Assembly (NCBI GenBank): GCA_002118135.1
Contig: BDIU01000253.1
Location: 124,001-188,000 of the forward strand
Length of the DNA: 64,000 nucleotides
From: Trebouxia sp. TZW2008
Taxonomy: Eukaryota > Chlorophyta > Trebouxiophyceae > Trebouxiales > Trebouxiaceae
Direction of reading: 5' to 3'
Shown: one piece after another, positions 48,301 through 63,947 of the stretch
How the letters are laid out: each line of letters opens with the position of its first letter
Position numbering within the stretch: position 1 is the first letter of the stretch
Program-made: the position numbers and the translations under genes
The notes under the pieces: generated by a model
Seen by the model: only the letters and a program-made list of their open reading frames with translations
Told to the model about the DNA's origin: nothing
Databases searched by the model: none

Positions 48301-51300
48301 GCATATTGCATATACAAGCAAAATGTAGCACAAGCATGCAGCCATCCCCATACAGGGGTCTCTTGCATCAATTGATTCCTCATCAGAAAGTAGCCGTTGT
48401 TGAAATGCAGTTAGCTGCAGTGGAAGTGAGGGATCGCCCTCCCCATGCATTAGCGCCTGGACTTCACTCAGACGCAAGCGCTGCAGACCGACCCATGACA
48501 AGCCAAGCTGCTGTGAAGACTTCCTCTGACACTGCTCTCAGCTCAAGCCAAGACATCAAGAACTCCCACTGCAAAGGCAGTCTGGATGCTGCTGCAGCTG
48601 CCTCTCATAGTACAGGCAGCTTGGATGGTGACGCTGCCCATTGGAAAGGCAGGCAGGACATGGATGCTGCCCATTTGACAGGCAGACAGACGACTGCTTC
48701 TGCCCATCAAATAGGCAGCCTCAACAGTGGTGCTGCCCATTGGAAAGGCCACCAGAACACAAATGCTTCCCATAGCCAGGAGCCCATTGAGGCTGTCTGT
48801 CTGTCTGACAGCTGTGTCACTCCTTGGGAATCTCCTGTTGAGCATACAGATGCAGATGCTTGGAGTCAGCTCATTGACTCAGACTCACATGCATCACCTG
48901 AGTCTGCAGCGTTGTGCTGGCCAGATCCTGAAGAGGTGGGGGCCAGTCCTCCGGATGAGCAGTCACATGCCACAGATGTCATGTCAATGCAGCTGAGCAG
49001 AGCACAGCAACAATCTGGCAACGTGGCTTCACAGCAGCTGCATAAGCAGCCACAGCTCAATCATGGCATGTCAACGCAGCTGAGTAGAGCACAGCAGCAA
49101 TCTGGCCATGTGGTTTCAGATCAGCTGCATGAGCAGTCACAGCTCAAGCATGGCATGTCGATGCAGCTGAGTAGTGCACAGCAGCAATCTGACCATGAGG
49201 TCTGGGAGCAACTGACTGTACAGCATCAAACCCACACGGCAGCAGAGCAACTGTACGATGCTCAGCAACAGTCTGCCAATGTGGTGTCAGAGCAACTGGC
49301 TGTGCAGCAAAGGCCCAATACTGCAGCACAACAGCTGAGGGAGAAGCTGACGCAGTCACAGCAGCAGCTGCTGCAGTGCCAGCAGACCCACAAGCAGCGC
49401 ATCTGCAAAGCATACAGTCAATGCCTTCCTCCCAATCCGCTTGAGTTGCATGCCGTGGAACAACAGCAGCAGCAACAGCAGCAGCATGAGCGCCAGAAGC
49501 AGCATCAACAGCAGCAGCAGCAGCTGTTGAAGCAGGAGGGGCTGGGCCAGCGTGCAGAGCGTGCTGCTTTGAGGCCAACCCTGGGCCATGCAGAAACCCA
49601 TTTGAACACCAGACAAGACAAGAAAGCAGGTGAGTAAAGAATTTCTATGCATTTACTGCTCAGCAGATCTGACAATGTCCAGCCACTGTGATTGCTACTG
49701 CATCTGTTCAACAGTACAACTGGCACCTTTGTGTTGTGTATGCTGATGCCTGCAGTGATTGGTAGTGGGATGGTGCTGCATATGGCAAAAGTGGCAACAG
49801 CATATGCTGTCTTCGAAGTGGCTCTGTGTTTTCCTGGGTTTTCTCAAAAAGTGCATGTCAAGTTCGTCCCTAGGGTCTGTATGGTGGTTGGAGTCACTCC
49901 ACATCTTGCTTCAGTGCACAATGCATGTACTGAAATGTGCATGTGTATCTAGCATCCTCAGTGCAACTGATTGCAGGCAGGAACAGGCAGCAGCGTGCTG
50001 TCATGTCCTCTCTAGACATGAACGCCTTCTTCACACAGATCGCTGCAGCAAAATCATCATTGGACGCATATGGCCACCAACCGGCTGCACCTCAGCCAGA
50101 GCCACATTCAGAGCTGCTGTGCAATAACACTGACTTGGGAGCTTTCAGTGAATCGGTCCCAGACCCGTTTGCTGTTGACAAGACAACACTGCAGTGCAGC
50201 AGTGCAACAGCAGATGGATTTGAGGCAACTCTGAGGGCAGAAGCAAAGTCACAGAAGCGCTGTGGCAACCCTACATTAGGGTCTGGTACAGGCTGCCAAC
50301 CCATAGTTGGTGATGACGTCAATGTGAGTGCGAAGGCAGAGTCACAAAAGCGGTGTGCCAAGCCTGCAATAAGGTCTGCTGCAGACTGCCAGCCCATACT
50401 TGGGCATGACCCAAATGTGAGTGCAGTGGCAGAGTCACAAAAGCGTTGTGACAACCCTGCAATAAGGTCTGCTGCAGACTGCCAGCCCACGCTTGGGCAG
50501 CACCCCAGTGTGGTGCACACTCAGCAACCCAATGCCATGTGTGCTCAGCAGTCAGCAGTCACAGATGCTTGGCAGCCAACAGCCACATATGCTCATCAAC
50601 GCAATGCCATGTGTGCTCAGCAGTCAACAAGCACAGGTGCCCAGCAGTCAAAGGAAAAGCATGGCACTCGTACAAACATCGCTACAGCTGCATGTCAGTT
50701 GCAAATCCCTCTGGCTGTAGCACCCAGGTTCAGGCATGGTCAGCAGCTGCGCAAGGCAGCAGCAGAGGCAGCTGCTGCAGCAGCAGCTCAGGCAGCTAGA
50801 GCAGAAAGCGCTGTAAGGCTCAGCACTCCTCCCACCATTGCTTTCAATAGCAGAGTGGCTCAGCATGCTGTGGCAGCTTCTGCTGCTGCTGCGGCGGCTG
50901 CTGCACTCACAGGGGGCAAATCAGTCATTGGCCAGAAGGACCCTGAGCACAGCTGTCATGAGTATGAATCCAGAACAGGCTGGCTGCATGAACAGCTGCC
51001 TGCTGGCCTGCCTGAGCAGCTTCAGCATGAGTCAGCCCACATTCTACTGCAGCAGCTGCAGTGGGGGTCTCAGTTGGGAGGCCAGCAGATGCTGCAGCAA
51101 CAAGACGCAGCAGAAAGGCAACTAAGCACGCATGGCAAGCAGGAGGATGAAGAAGTGCAGGACCCATTTGCAGCGTCACTGCTGTTCCCTGTGTATGCCG
51201 AGTCTGGCACGACTGACTGCAGACCGCCCTTCACTGATTGCACTAACCAAGGGAGCAGTCTGCATCAGCAAGCCAGACAATCAAAGGCCGGTGGCGCAAG

Positions 51301-52650
51301 GAGGAAGCCACAAATGAACAGCTCAGACAGACCAGGGCTGGTTGCTGATGCGACTTCAGACTTTAGCTTTTGCACACCAGTCAAGACATCAGGTCATCTG
51401 CCGGCGACACAAGCTTACTCAGGAGGTCCTGATGCTGAAGCTGATGAAGCAGCTGCTAGGGTACGAGCTTACTCAGAAGGCCCTGATGCTGAAGCTGATA
51501 CACTAGCTGTTCAAGTGGCTGCCAGAGCAATTGACGAATCCAGGTGGTCAGCTTCATGCACAGCTGCTGAGTTGACTAGCATGACCGAAGAGCAGTTCTG
51601 GGAGGCAGCAAGAGCGGATCTGACAGACACAGCAGATCCTTTTAGACACAGGTCTTGTCTGCAGAGCTGTCAAGTTGGAGCTCGCACTCCAACAGAAACA
51701 GCTGCTTGCCCGTCTATCAGAAGCAGCCCTGAGCTCTGTTCACCTTCTGCAGATGCACACTGTCGTGGCATCACCCCTCTCCTAGGTATGCAAAGTCTGA
51801 CAACCTTGCTGTGACATGTCTCTGCACGTGCACGAGGCAGCTCCTGCACGTCTGTACTGTCATGGCATCACCTCTCTGATAGGTCTGCAAAAGCTGAGAT
51901 GCCTTGCTGCAGCACGCCTGTGTACATGCACAGGGCAGCTCCCGCACAATTACATTGTCATGGCATAACCCCTCGCCTAGGTATGCAAAGTCTGAGCTGC
52001 CATGCTGTCACATGCCTGTTTGCATGCACATGGCAGCTCCTGCAGATGTACACTGTCATGGCATCAGATCTCTTGGTATGCTGCTTTTGAGCTGATAATG
52101 CTGATTCATGACATGCCTGTTCATGTGCATATGAGAGCTAGCGGGTGCTGCGCCATAGCCTTGGCAAGGGTTATAGCCTCCCTTCTGCTTAGGTGCAAAT
52201 CTCATTCTGCTTACCGTCAAGGCTATGGCGTGTTGTGCAACAGATCTTGCGTGCTGCATGCCACTGATTCTAGACAGCTGTCCTTTCAGCTAGGTATTGA
52301 CATACAGTCAAAGGGGTTGCTGCACCATAGCATTGGCAAGGACTGTTGCCCCTGCTCTGCCTGAGCAGAGTCTTATTGGGCTGGCAAAGGAGGTTACGGT
52401 CTATCAACATGATAGATGATGCATGCTATGTGGGCCACTGTAGGTAGACGCCTTCCTTGCAGCCAATCATTGAAAGAGGTAGGGGCAGTGGTTGCACTTG
52501 TGGCTGCTTCAGATCAGATTTCAAAACAGTGTGAACTGACAAGTGCTGCCTTGGCATGCAGGTCATCGCGTTGAACAGAGCAAAGCCTACAGTCCAGGTC
52601 TATTTGCAGAAGGCAGTGATGACCCCATGCGGGCAGATTGGGGAATGTAA
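48216..52650 (+). CDS. Gln/Ala-rich protein B, function unknown
   Basis: Three exons in consistent phase: 48216-49629, 49977-51785, 52562-52650; about 1,100 residues. The first holds short repeats (HWKGRQ/HQIGSL type; then QLSRAQQQSG units) and Gln tracts. The second starts NRQQRAVMSSLDMNAFFTQI and contains three repeats of an AESQKRC...CQP unit (50235-50500), an Ala-rich helix and ordinary acidic stretches (EVQDPFAASLLFPVYAES). The short last exon reads YSPGLFAEGSDDPMRADWGM and stops, fitting the phase-1 donor at 51785. The true start may be further in (about 48409), since 48216-48300 looks like an echo. No known domain; whether it is one gene with A cannot be excluded, although U2 lies between. 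Confidence 0.55.
50230..50500 (+). repeat. Threefold coding repeat in gene B
   Basis: Three units of about 90 bases encode (E/K)SQKRC, then NPT/KPA/NPA, then CQP(I/T)(V/L)G. They are diverged but in frame. This repeat lies wholly within an exon, unlike the intronic echoes. Confidence 0.85.
51786..52130 (+). repeat. Tandem copies of the gene B exon end plus intron (about 120 bp)
   Basis: The exon end and donor around 51750-51800 (catcacccctctcctag|gtatg) recur near 51860-51890, 51955-51985 and 52045-52080, each with the following cagggcagctcc-type intron segment. The copies keep donor-like sites but no exon body. Confidence 0.8.
52130..52370. repeat. Pair of diverged intronic copies
   Basis: The segment around 52150-52190 (ccatagccttggcaaggg) recurs around 52326-52355 (ccatagcattggcaagga) with similar flanks. 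No coding meaning seen. Confidence 0.5.
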
Positions 52651-53241
52651 ACATTGCTGGCAAAAGCATTGGTTGTGGTTGAGCCCTTTTGATGTGATAC
52701 TTGTCATCGTGCATATGTTTACTCAGTGGGTGGATTGGAAGCAGACTTCACTTGCGATGATCTTTGTGGTACCTGGCATTGTACACATGGTTGCAGGAGG
52801 TCATGCAGTCCCTACTAGCTCTGCTTTTTTTGCTGCTTGTACTGTGCATGTTTCTACAACATTTACCTGTATACTGACTAATGTCCTGGTCTCGTTTGGG
52901 TCAGAACGTTCGTGAGGTGTTGCACCATGCGGGCATGACAATAGCGACTTGATGCTCATCAACTCTTCAGAAGATGCTGTCAGACTGTTCTGCACAAGCG
53001 CTTGAATGCATCGCAACAGTTGCGTAGTCAAGATCTTCTGCCTTACTGTACAGTAGCGATACACTGCTTTAGATGCAAATTTGAAAGTTTGCTGCATGGC
53101 CTTGGCTTTGCTTACAGTGCCACGGATGCAATCCTATGCATGGTCTTACAAGGTTTTGATACAGAGTGATTGCCTCATGCACCTCTCGAATCAGGCCCTG
53201 TGCATGCATGCGATGCATGATGATCTTGCACATTTGCAGAT
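52651..53241. other. Region after gene B
   Basis: Short open frames only, none recognisable. Followed by the dispersed repeat and then the adenosylhomocysteinase 3' end. Confidence 0.4.
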
Positions 53242-53455
53242 GCAATGCAGGAGTAACGGCTATTCTTTGGATACTTGTGAATTGCAGAGCGAGACAATGT
53301 TTCAATAGTTTCGGTTTGAAACACTAGCTAGTAGTACGCAATATCAACGACTCTTGACTGCAATTGCACTGCACTGTGCCACTTATTTGGCAAAGAATAG
53401 GAGACACCTGAAAGGCAAAACAGTGTGCTTGTTGACTGAATTATTCTTCACTACT
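53242..53455 (-). repeat. 214 bp dispersed repeat, copy 2
   Basis: Inverted copy of 20754-20967, ending sharply at 53455 (complement of agtagtgaag). It lies 143 bases beyond the adenosylhomocysteinase stop codon and so may be within its 3' untranslated region. The shared frame containing ALHCATYLAKNRRHLKGKTV is conserved in both copies but has no ATG. Confidence 0.8.
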
Positions 53456-53598
53456 GACCAGAGACAAACACACTTAGACAGCAATGCAGCACCCCTGAAA
53501 AAAATAGGGCCCAGAAACATCTGGGGGATGCTGTGTGCAAAAGTGCACACTTGGCTGCTGTCTGTGCATGTGTGCCAGTCTCAGCTGCAGGGCAGCGC

Positions 53599-57093
<3,495 letters not shown>

Positions 57094-57878
57094 GATGTCT
57101 AGCTGTATCAACAATTCCTCAACAAAGCAATTCAGAAAGGTGCAGCGAGTTATTCAGGTGTGCCGCCTCTAGCAAAGTTCGATTCTCTTGAGGCACTCAT
57201 TCAGAGCACAATACACGACATCCGTCGACGTCAACACGCGACTGAGAGGTGCAGGAGCGTCTGCGTGCTGCGTAGGCGACGTGGAGGCTTCTGCAGCTCC
57301 GATGCAAATTCAGCTCGTGGTATTTGACAGCATGCTTTCAAGCTAGACATCTGTCTGCGATAAGGCCGACGTCGTTGGTTTGCTCCATGACCACGAACAA
57401 ACAAGTATCATAATGGTTTCATGTGCATGCATGATCTGTTGTTTAATCATTACAAGACTTGCACACGTATTGTTGGCTGCATGCAGTCATTGGATGACAT
57501 TGTAGGCAATGCCTGCTGCATTGGACTGCAGTCTTGCTGGCGAGCAGTTTTACTGTGAGAAGTTGACTCGGGTATGTGCATCAGGGCCCTGATGACTGCA
57601 ATTGACCTCGAAGCTTGCAAGCCTGACCTCTTTGCGTCCTTGCACGCAGCCCTATGTCTCAGTCAGTTACTTGTCTATGCATAGATGGCATACACTGTAT
57701 GATACCACCATCAAGGTATAAACCTTATGCACATTGCGTATCAGTGCATTGCATGTTGTACAAAAGCGGGGTATGCAGTCATTCACACGCTGAATGCATA
57801 TTCTTCTCATCCTGATGTTCAAACGAAACCTTTCACTCGTTGAAGTTACTTAAGGAGGCCTCAAGCTCCGTTGCTGTC
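57094..57878. other. Intergenic region between adenosylhomocysteinase and DUF819 gene
   Basis: Holds the adenosylhomocysteinase promoter side and the DUF819 3' flank. No coding frame, RNA gene or repeat recognised. Confidence 0.5.
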
Positions 57879-60800
57879 TCACCAAAACTGCAAAACGCTT
57901 GAACCCAATGCAACAGCGAGGAATGTAGCCATTGCATATCCTAGCGTTCCCACCAGCAATGATGGAACAATTGAGGTCTTCCATCCTTTGGCTGCTGCCA
58001 TGCCCGCAGCTGTGGTGGGACCTGCAGTACTCCCAAGCCTTAAATTTCAGCAGCAATGGAGGCCACAGCCAGCATCATGTTACTGAGGCAACATGTGAAT
58101 GAGGTTCCGGGCTGCCTCTGTAAACAGAGGCTCCCATCATGATGTCTACCAACATGGACCCTTGTTCTCTTTTTTGTATCTTCTGGTGGCAGCGCTGTTG
58201 TGCAGCTTTGATGAGCTTTGTGAGAGCATTACTTGCTTGCCAAACAGATGCTACAGCCCAAGTCAAATGACATGCCTTGCTACACCAGCTTTGGATGGCT
58301 GATTGCAACTCCAAGGACCAAACACTGAGACCGGTAGCAAGATATGAACGCGTATATGCGCTCAGTGCTGCTTGGCATGCTGCCAGCCCAGGCGAGAAGC
58401 ATTTCCTGATTGGAACATGAACTTGAGTCTGATATCAGCTGCGCATTGTGAGTCTGGATGTAGCTGCCCATTATGAATCTGACCTCATCTGTTCATTGCC
58501 AGTCTGACTGCATACGCTTCTTGTGGCTGCGATAGCATGTGGATTTGTGAGCCTGGCTGCATCTGCACATTGCAAGTCTGGCTGCATTTGCACAGTGTGG
58601 GTTCCATAGCGTATTGGCTCTCCTCCAACATTGGCATTAGAAGCCAGCAGGAAGCCTCTGCGGCTGAAGTCCAACAGCTTGCTGATTCATGCATGCCCTG
58701 CCACATGCTGCATGCTGAGATTGTGTTCTGACGTGTTTTGTGTCTGTACTGACTGAGTTCGGCATTTGCAGGCCAGCAAAACTCTCTACAACTAAGGCCC
58801 AGCAGCTTGCTGATGCATGACTTGCTACATGCTACACACTAAGACTGTGTTGTGAGATGATCTGTGTCTGCACTCACCTCCAACATTGGCATTGGAGGCC
58901 AGCAGAACGTCTCTGCGACTGATGCCTAGCAGCTTGCCAGCCGCCATGGTTAGGCTCAAGTGTACGCCAATCTGGATGGCAGAGAAGAGGAATAGGGAAG
59001 GCGCAGTGCGCAGGACTGTCTCAATGCTGCCAGCAGCACCCACCGCCACAAAGAAGATCTAAAACAGCAAAAGGAATAAAGTCTCAGACTTGATCACAAA
59101 AGTCCTTGTTTGATCTGTGCTGGAATCACATCAGTACTACTCGCTACATGTCTACTATATAAGCATATGCTTTCACCAAAAACCAACGAATGACTGTAAC
59201 AATTTATGCTGTTAGGAGGGTGTACCTGCGTGAGGATTGCAGCAATGCATGCAGCCGTTTTGATGTCAACAACAGCCATCATTTAAAGCTGTCAGGGGTG
59301 GTAATACCTGCATGAGGATGGCAGCAAACCCTTCAGCTGAGGGCACTAGCGGCCTTAGCACCTGTGGCACGCTTGTGGCCAGCGCCACTGTGATACCTGC
59401 AGGTCAGCAGCAAGTACACTTAGGCAATCAGCAAGACTGAAAAGATGAGAATGGAAGCGTTGCTCTTTGATTTGAAGGGCAAGGCAAGCAAGCTGTGGAT
59501 CAATACAGCTGCTGCTGCTGCTGCTGGATGCAAGCATGCTGAAGACAGATGGATTTAAGCACGCTGAAGACAGACAGACAGAAGGACGGACAGGCAGGCA
59601 GGCAGGCAGGCAGGCAGACAGTCAGGCAGGCAGGCAGGCAGATGGACAGACATCCAGACCAACAGACGGACAGAGACAGAGAGAGACAAGTAGCCTTCAT
59701 AGGGTGCAGACCTGTGACGACAGGTATGACAGCGCCGGGCAGGCCCAGCATGCGGGCTCCTCTGCTGCCTAGCTGACAGATCAGGCATGCCAAGCCAAGT
59801 GCTGTGGCTCCTTCCAACACCTGCTCACACAAAACAAGTCTACACCTTCACAATAGTAGCATATAATTGTCTGAAAGGAAGCCACAACATACACGCGCAA
59901 TCTGCATCGGCACAGTCTGGGTCAAAAGCCCTCATGTCCTTACGTGGATACATCTCTTTGTCCTTACATTGTCCAGCAACTCAGGCCAACCTTGTCACAG
60001 GGTTTAAAGGTCAGATGTATATAGAGGTATGATGGACAATTTCACCTGAATCCCTTTGCTGTCCTGCCGTGTCTTGGCCCCTTGGTCGGCAGAATCTGCA
60101 GAGCCTTGCTCAGGCGCAGCATCAGGACCAATTTTGCTGGCTAGCTTGAACAGGCCGGCAAAATAGAAGGCGCAGATGAGGGAATCTGCAGCCATTCCAG
60201 CTGACTGTGCTGATGGTGTGATGGTCAGAGTCTCAGCCACGCCCACGTAGTTCACAGCTCCTCCTATGTGACGCGCTGCCAGTGCTGATGCAACCTGCAC
60301 ACAAGTGAATGCCCCGCTACAGTGTTGCCTTGGGCGTAAAGCTGCAGGCATCCCTGCAAGTTTGAATCAATGAGCTAGCACTTCCCTGATGCAGTTCCTG
60401 AATGGTACAACCTGATTTGGCACTTTTGTAGAACACAATGCATGCCTAGACCCAAATAGAGTAAGCGCCTGCCCTCAGTACGAGCTCCTGGGGGATCTGT
60501 CAAGCTGGAATGCATCATAAGCAGTGCAAGCAGCCCAGCGCACGGAGAGCTGGTCTGCATACCTTCCAGCCGTCGGAGCCCATGTCTCGCAAGGGCAAGG
60601 CCTTGAATGCCACCAGGGTTCCAGCAACAGTTGCTGCTGACCCTATGAGGAAGGCCAGCAGCAAGCGCCCAGTGTCTTTGAAGACACGCCTGCGCAAGGC
60701 ACATTGCTGTGTCACAGCAGCAGTCACAGCATTGGTAGTAGTGAATGTCACAACCATGGTGTTGGTAAAGTGAACTGCTATGTTAAAGGCAACAGCAACA

Positions 60801-61607
60801 GTCACAGTGACACCAAGGATCATGCCTGTACGCATGCATTGTGCACATGAGCACTGCACATCTTGAGTTGGATCCGTTTGTCTGGTGCAGGCAGGTAATG
60901 TGGCCTGCAGCTTCAGCATTTCTGCATATGGATCTTGTTCACTTCACAGGGCTTTTGCTCGACTCGTTTGCTCTGTGGTCATGCACAAGTGCTCAGAAGA
61001 GCACATGCAAAAGGTTCAAGATCTCAACACACAGCGATACCTTGTATGCTCACCGCAAGTCAGCTGAAAACAGCAGCAGGGGAACTGCTAGAGTCAGCAG
61101 GTATTTGTTGACAATCGCATACTCTGGCGCATTTGGAGACACTACGCCCACATTGCTGAGAACAAGCCCAGCCAAAGTACTGACCAGGGGCCTGCAGACA
61201 ACCTATGAGCTACTAGGCATCCTGATCAGCAGGAGCTGTGCCAGATGCCTGTTGATGGTCTTACCCACTCAATTCCTTGCCCCACTTGGTCTTTTCAGAC
61301 CTGCAACAGACTTTTTGTCATGAGATTGGAGCACTGAGCGGATGCACATGGTGACTCAGGACTCGCACCAGAGGCCTGCTGCTCCAGCGCAGGTGAGGCA
61401 TGCCCATACTCGCCATGGATTGCTTACTGCTACAGCTGCAGTGGCTGCTGCATGCACTTGAAGTCGAGCACGCCGCTGCGAGCTTGGCGCAACAGTGGGG
61501 TGGTGTCGCAACCGAAAGCTTGCTGTTTGCGGAGGGCAAAGTGCATGGCCAGGAAGCGTGGTTTTGACGAGATCCGGCGACATGCTGTGTCGATGCATGA
61601 GAGCCAT
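57879..61607 (-). CDS. DUF819 (YjcL-like) membrane protein, probably plastid-targeted
   Basis: Nine exons in phase: 61369-61607, 61265-61300, 61054-61191, 60563-60689, 60046-60294, 59712-59820, 59308-59396, 58878-59058, 57879-58021; about 436 residues. The N-terminus is His/Arg/Ser/Thr-rich, like a transit peptide. The body is a string of membrane segments matching the DUF819 family: LWSEKTKWGKELSGP, YLLTLAVPLLLFSADLRRV, DTGRLLLAFLIGSAATVAG, ALAARHIGGAVNYVGVAE, DVLLASNANVGGPTTAAGMA and GYAMATFLAVALGSS. DUF819 proteins are predicted transport-like integral membrane proteins of unknown substrate; plant homologues carry transit peptides. One exon is only 36 bases. Confidence 0.92.
58590..58820 (-). 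repeat. Two echoes of the DUF819 exon at 58878-59058
   Basis: About 58618-58690 repeats the exon end with SNANVGG and its donor (RRGFLLASNANVGGE). About 58770-58818 is a more diverged copy. The parent exon end is at 58878. Confidence 0.8.
59222..59290 (-). repeat. Echo of the DUF819 exon at 59308-59396
   Basis: Diverged repeat of the exon end and donor; the parent reads GFAAILMQ|gtatta and the copy CIAAILTQ|gtacac. The upstream part no longer aligns. Confidence 0.65.
59585..59645 (+). repeat. CAGG tetranucleotide microsatellite in a DUF819 intron
   Basis: Two runs of CAGG units separated by agacagt, flanked by GACA-rich sequence. A similar GACA/CAGG-rich patch lies at 5025-5095 in the ligase gene. 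Confidence 0.9.
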
Positions 61608-62351
61608 CGGCTTGCAGATACCGCTAGAGGTGCTGCAAAAATTGTCGGAAGTCTTTCACATCTCAAAAAATCGCCGCATGTGTCCTTGCGAGACAGATGT
61701 GCACGGGAAGATGCTGATGTGCAGACTGTGACTGCGGTTGATCACTGCTGCCCTCAGCCAGATCTGAGCCGCAGAGCTGTCATACTTGCGTAATTTTAGC
61801 AGAACAGCAGCAGTGCAGGGCAAGCTGCAATTGTGTATGCAAGACGCGTGCTCGACAAAGCGCTGACTAAGTCAACAGCAGCAGAAGAACCTGTGCGAAA
61901 CCACTTTTCACAAGCCTTTGGCCAGTTAAATTTCTGTAGTGTAGCCAAGCCTCAGATCAATGCGCTCAGCAATGTGGCTTGTTACGCGCATGCACCCGTC
62001 TAAAGTATGAGCAGGTGTGCATGTACTAGCTGATTGCACCAGGCTCGTCAAACAACCAACCAGCCAGCACCAGACTTGGTTGAAATTGGCCGATCAAATG
62101 GTGCTCTTCTAGTCACAATTGGCTGTATTAGCCCCTAGCGGGCCACGCAAACACAACCCTGACTCGTTCATTGGAGAAAGCATGGTGGATTCCCTGAAAG
62201 TCAGTTGACAGCTGCCAGCATGTGAAGGAAGCTTCAGACGTTTTTTGCACAGCTGCATTGCCTCAGTACAGGCGTCCATGCTGCTGATACGAAAACTTTG
62301 TGTCCATGCAAGGGCATCTGTGTCTCCATGACGTATCTCGCAGACCTGATG
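61608..62351. other. Intergenic region between DUF819 and ValRS genes
   Basis: Contains the DUF819 promoter side and the ValRS 3' flank. No convincing coding frame or RNA gene seen. Confidence 0.5.
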
Positions 62352-63947
62352 TTAGAGAAGATGTGCAATCTGCTGCATCTTCTCCTGTATTTGTGCTAGT
62401 TTCTGCTCGCCCTCAGCAGCAGATTGCTGAACCTCTTTCACAACTTCAGGCTTGGCATTTTGCACAAATTTTGGGTTTTTAAGGCGGCTCTGCAGCGTTT
62501 GGAGATCCTTCTCCAGCTTTGCTTGCTGCTTCTGCAGCCGTTGCTGCTCCTTCTGAGCATCAAAAAGCCCTGCAGAGAAAGCCAAAATGATACAGTGATT
62601 GTGCTTGTCTGACAATGAAACAGAATGCAGGGCTGAGCGTTGCTCTAATGCATGACAGCATGAATCAGCATGCATTCCTGCCAAGGTTCTTTGTGAGAGG
62701 TACCGCATTTTGCTTGCCAGGCAAGCTTGCTGCTGGGCATGACAGGAAGCACATACTTGCACAAACAGCATCATTCTTGGGTTGAATACTGGCTTGCTCT
62801 GAGCCTCATAGGAAGCGCAGATCTCAACAAACAGTTTCATCATTGAATTGAGCAGCACATCAGACAGGCTTGCTCTGAGAACAACAAGCAGCTGAGACCC
62901 CCATGACCAGCATGTGCATGAGGCTGAGTAGTGCACCAAACAGGCTTGCTCTGAGCATAGCAGCAAGCATCAACCCATTTGAGCACTGTACCTGCCATGG
63001 GAAGCAAGACCTCTAAGCCCTCTTGCACCACTACGGTGATGCTGTCCTTGCTACTGTCTTTGCTAGAGCTGGAAGCGCCATTGGACACGGAAGCTACTGC
63101 CTCAAAGCTGAGACCAGCCCTGTCTACTTTGGAGAGTAGACACAGCACGTCAGCCTCTTCTTCCAGAGCTTCCCTGCACAGACAGCAGCTAGCAGTTGTG
63201 GGCTGCACTCTCCTGTGACAAGGCAGCTGATGTGCTGTGCAGAGAACAGTGAGCAAGCTGAGAAGTTGAAATGATGCTGATGCAAATACCTGATGCTGCC
63301 AGCTGCAACACGGATCATGGCAGGAGTCTTGCGCCTCAGCTCAACTCAGATAGCATGCAGGATAAAGACAAAACAACACATTGTCTGGGCAAAGAAGCTG
63401 AGATGCTGCTGATGCAGATACCTGGTGCTGTCAGCTGCAACACCGATGGTGGCAGGAATCTTGAGATACATGCAGAACATAGGCATAGGCTTCATAAGCT
63501 GAGCTGAGAAGCTATAAATGCTGCTGATGCAGATACTTAATGCCATCCGCAGCATGACAGACGGTGGCAGGGATCTCAAGAGACATGCAGAACATAGGCA
63601 TAGGCTTCGTAAGCTGAATTAATAAGTCAAGAATGCCAATATTGAAAATACCTGACGCTATCAGCTGCAACACAGATGGTGGCAGGGACCCCAAGAGACA
63701 TGCAGAACACAGGCATAGGCTGCATAAGCTGAGTCAATAAGCTAACAATGCCAACGCTGGAATTACCTGACGCTGTCAGCCGTAACACAGATGGTTGCAG
63801 GAATCTTGCGGCCCAGCTCAACTCCATACTCTGCCCTGGCATTGCGGATGGCCCGCACAACAGATTGCAACGCCTCAAATTGTTGCATAGCGTTACTGTC
63901 AACAGGGCCATCCTGTGATGGCCATGGGGCTGTGATCAGAGCTTCAC
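62352..63947 (-). CDS. Valyl-tRNA synthetase, organellar type (C-terminal part)
   Basis: Charges tRNA-Val; the pattern matches plant organellar/bacterial-type ValRS. Three exons in phase: 63767-63947 (the frame stays open upstream to about 63974), 62992-63173, 62352-62569. Reads GEALITAPWPSQDG, FEALQSVVRAIRNARAEYGV, LGRKIPATICVTADSVR, VVVQEGLEVLLPMAGLFDA, and the C-terminal tRNA-binding coiled coil (QQAKLEKDLQTLQSRLKNPK). The anticodon-binding domain end and the C-terminal arm are present; the catalytic Rossmann fold is off the right edge. Confidence 0.92.
63275..63720 (-). repeat. Four tandem echoes of the ValRS exon end (about 116-131 bp period)
   Basis: Copies of the KIPATI...ADSVR exon end with its donor occur near 63285-63345, 63415-63475, 63530-63590 and 63645-63710, the parent being 63767-63830. 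They read TPAMIRVAAGS, IPATIGVAADS, IPATVCHAADG and VPATICVAADS. All keep a donor-like GTA and lack the rest of the exon. Confidence 0.9.
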
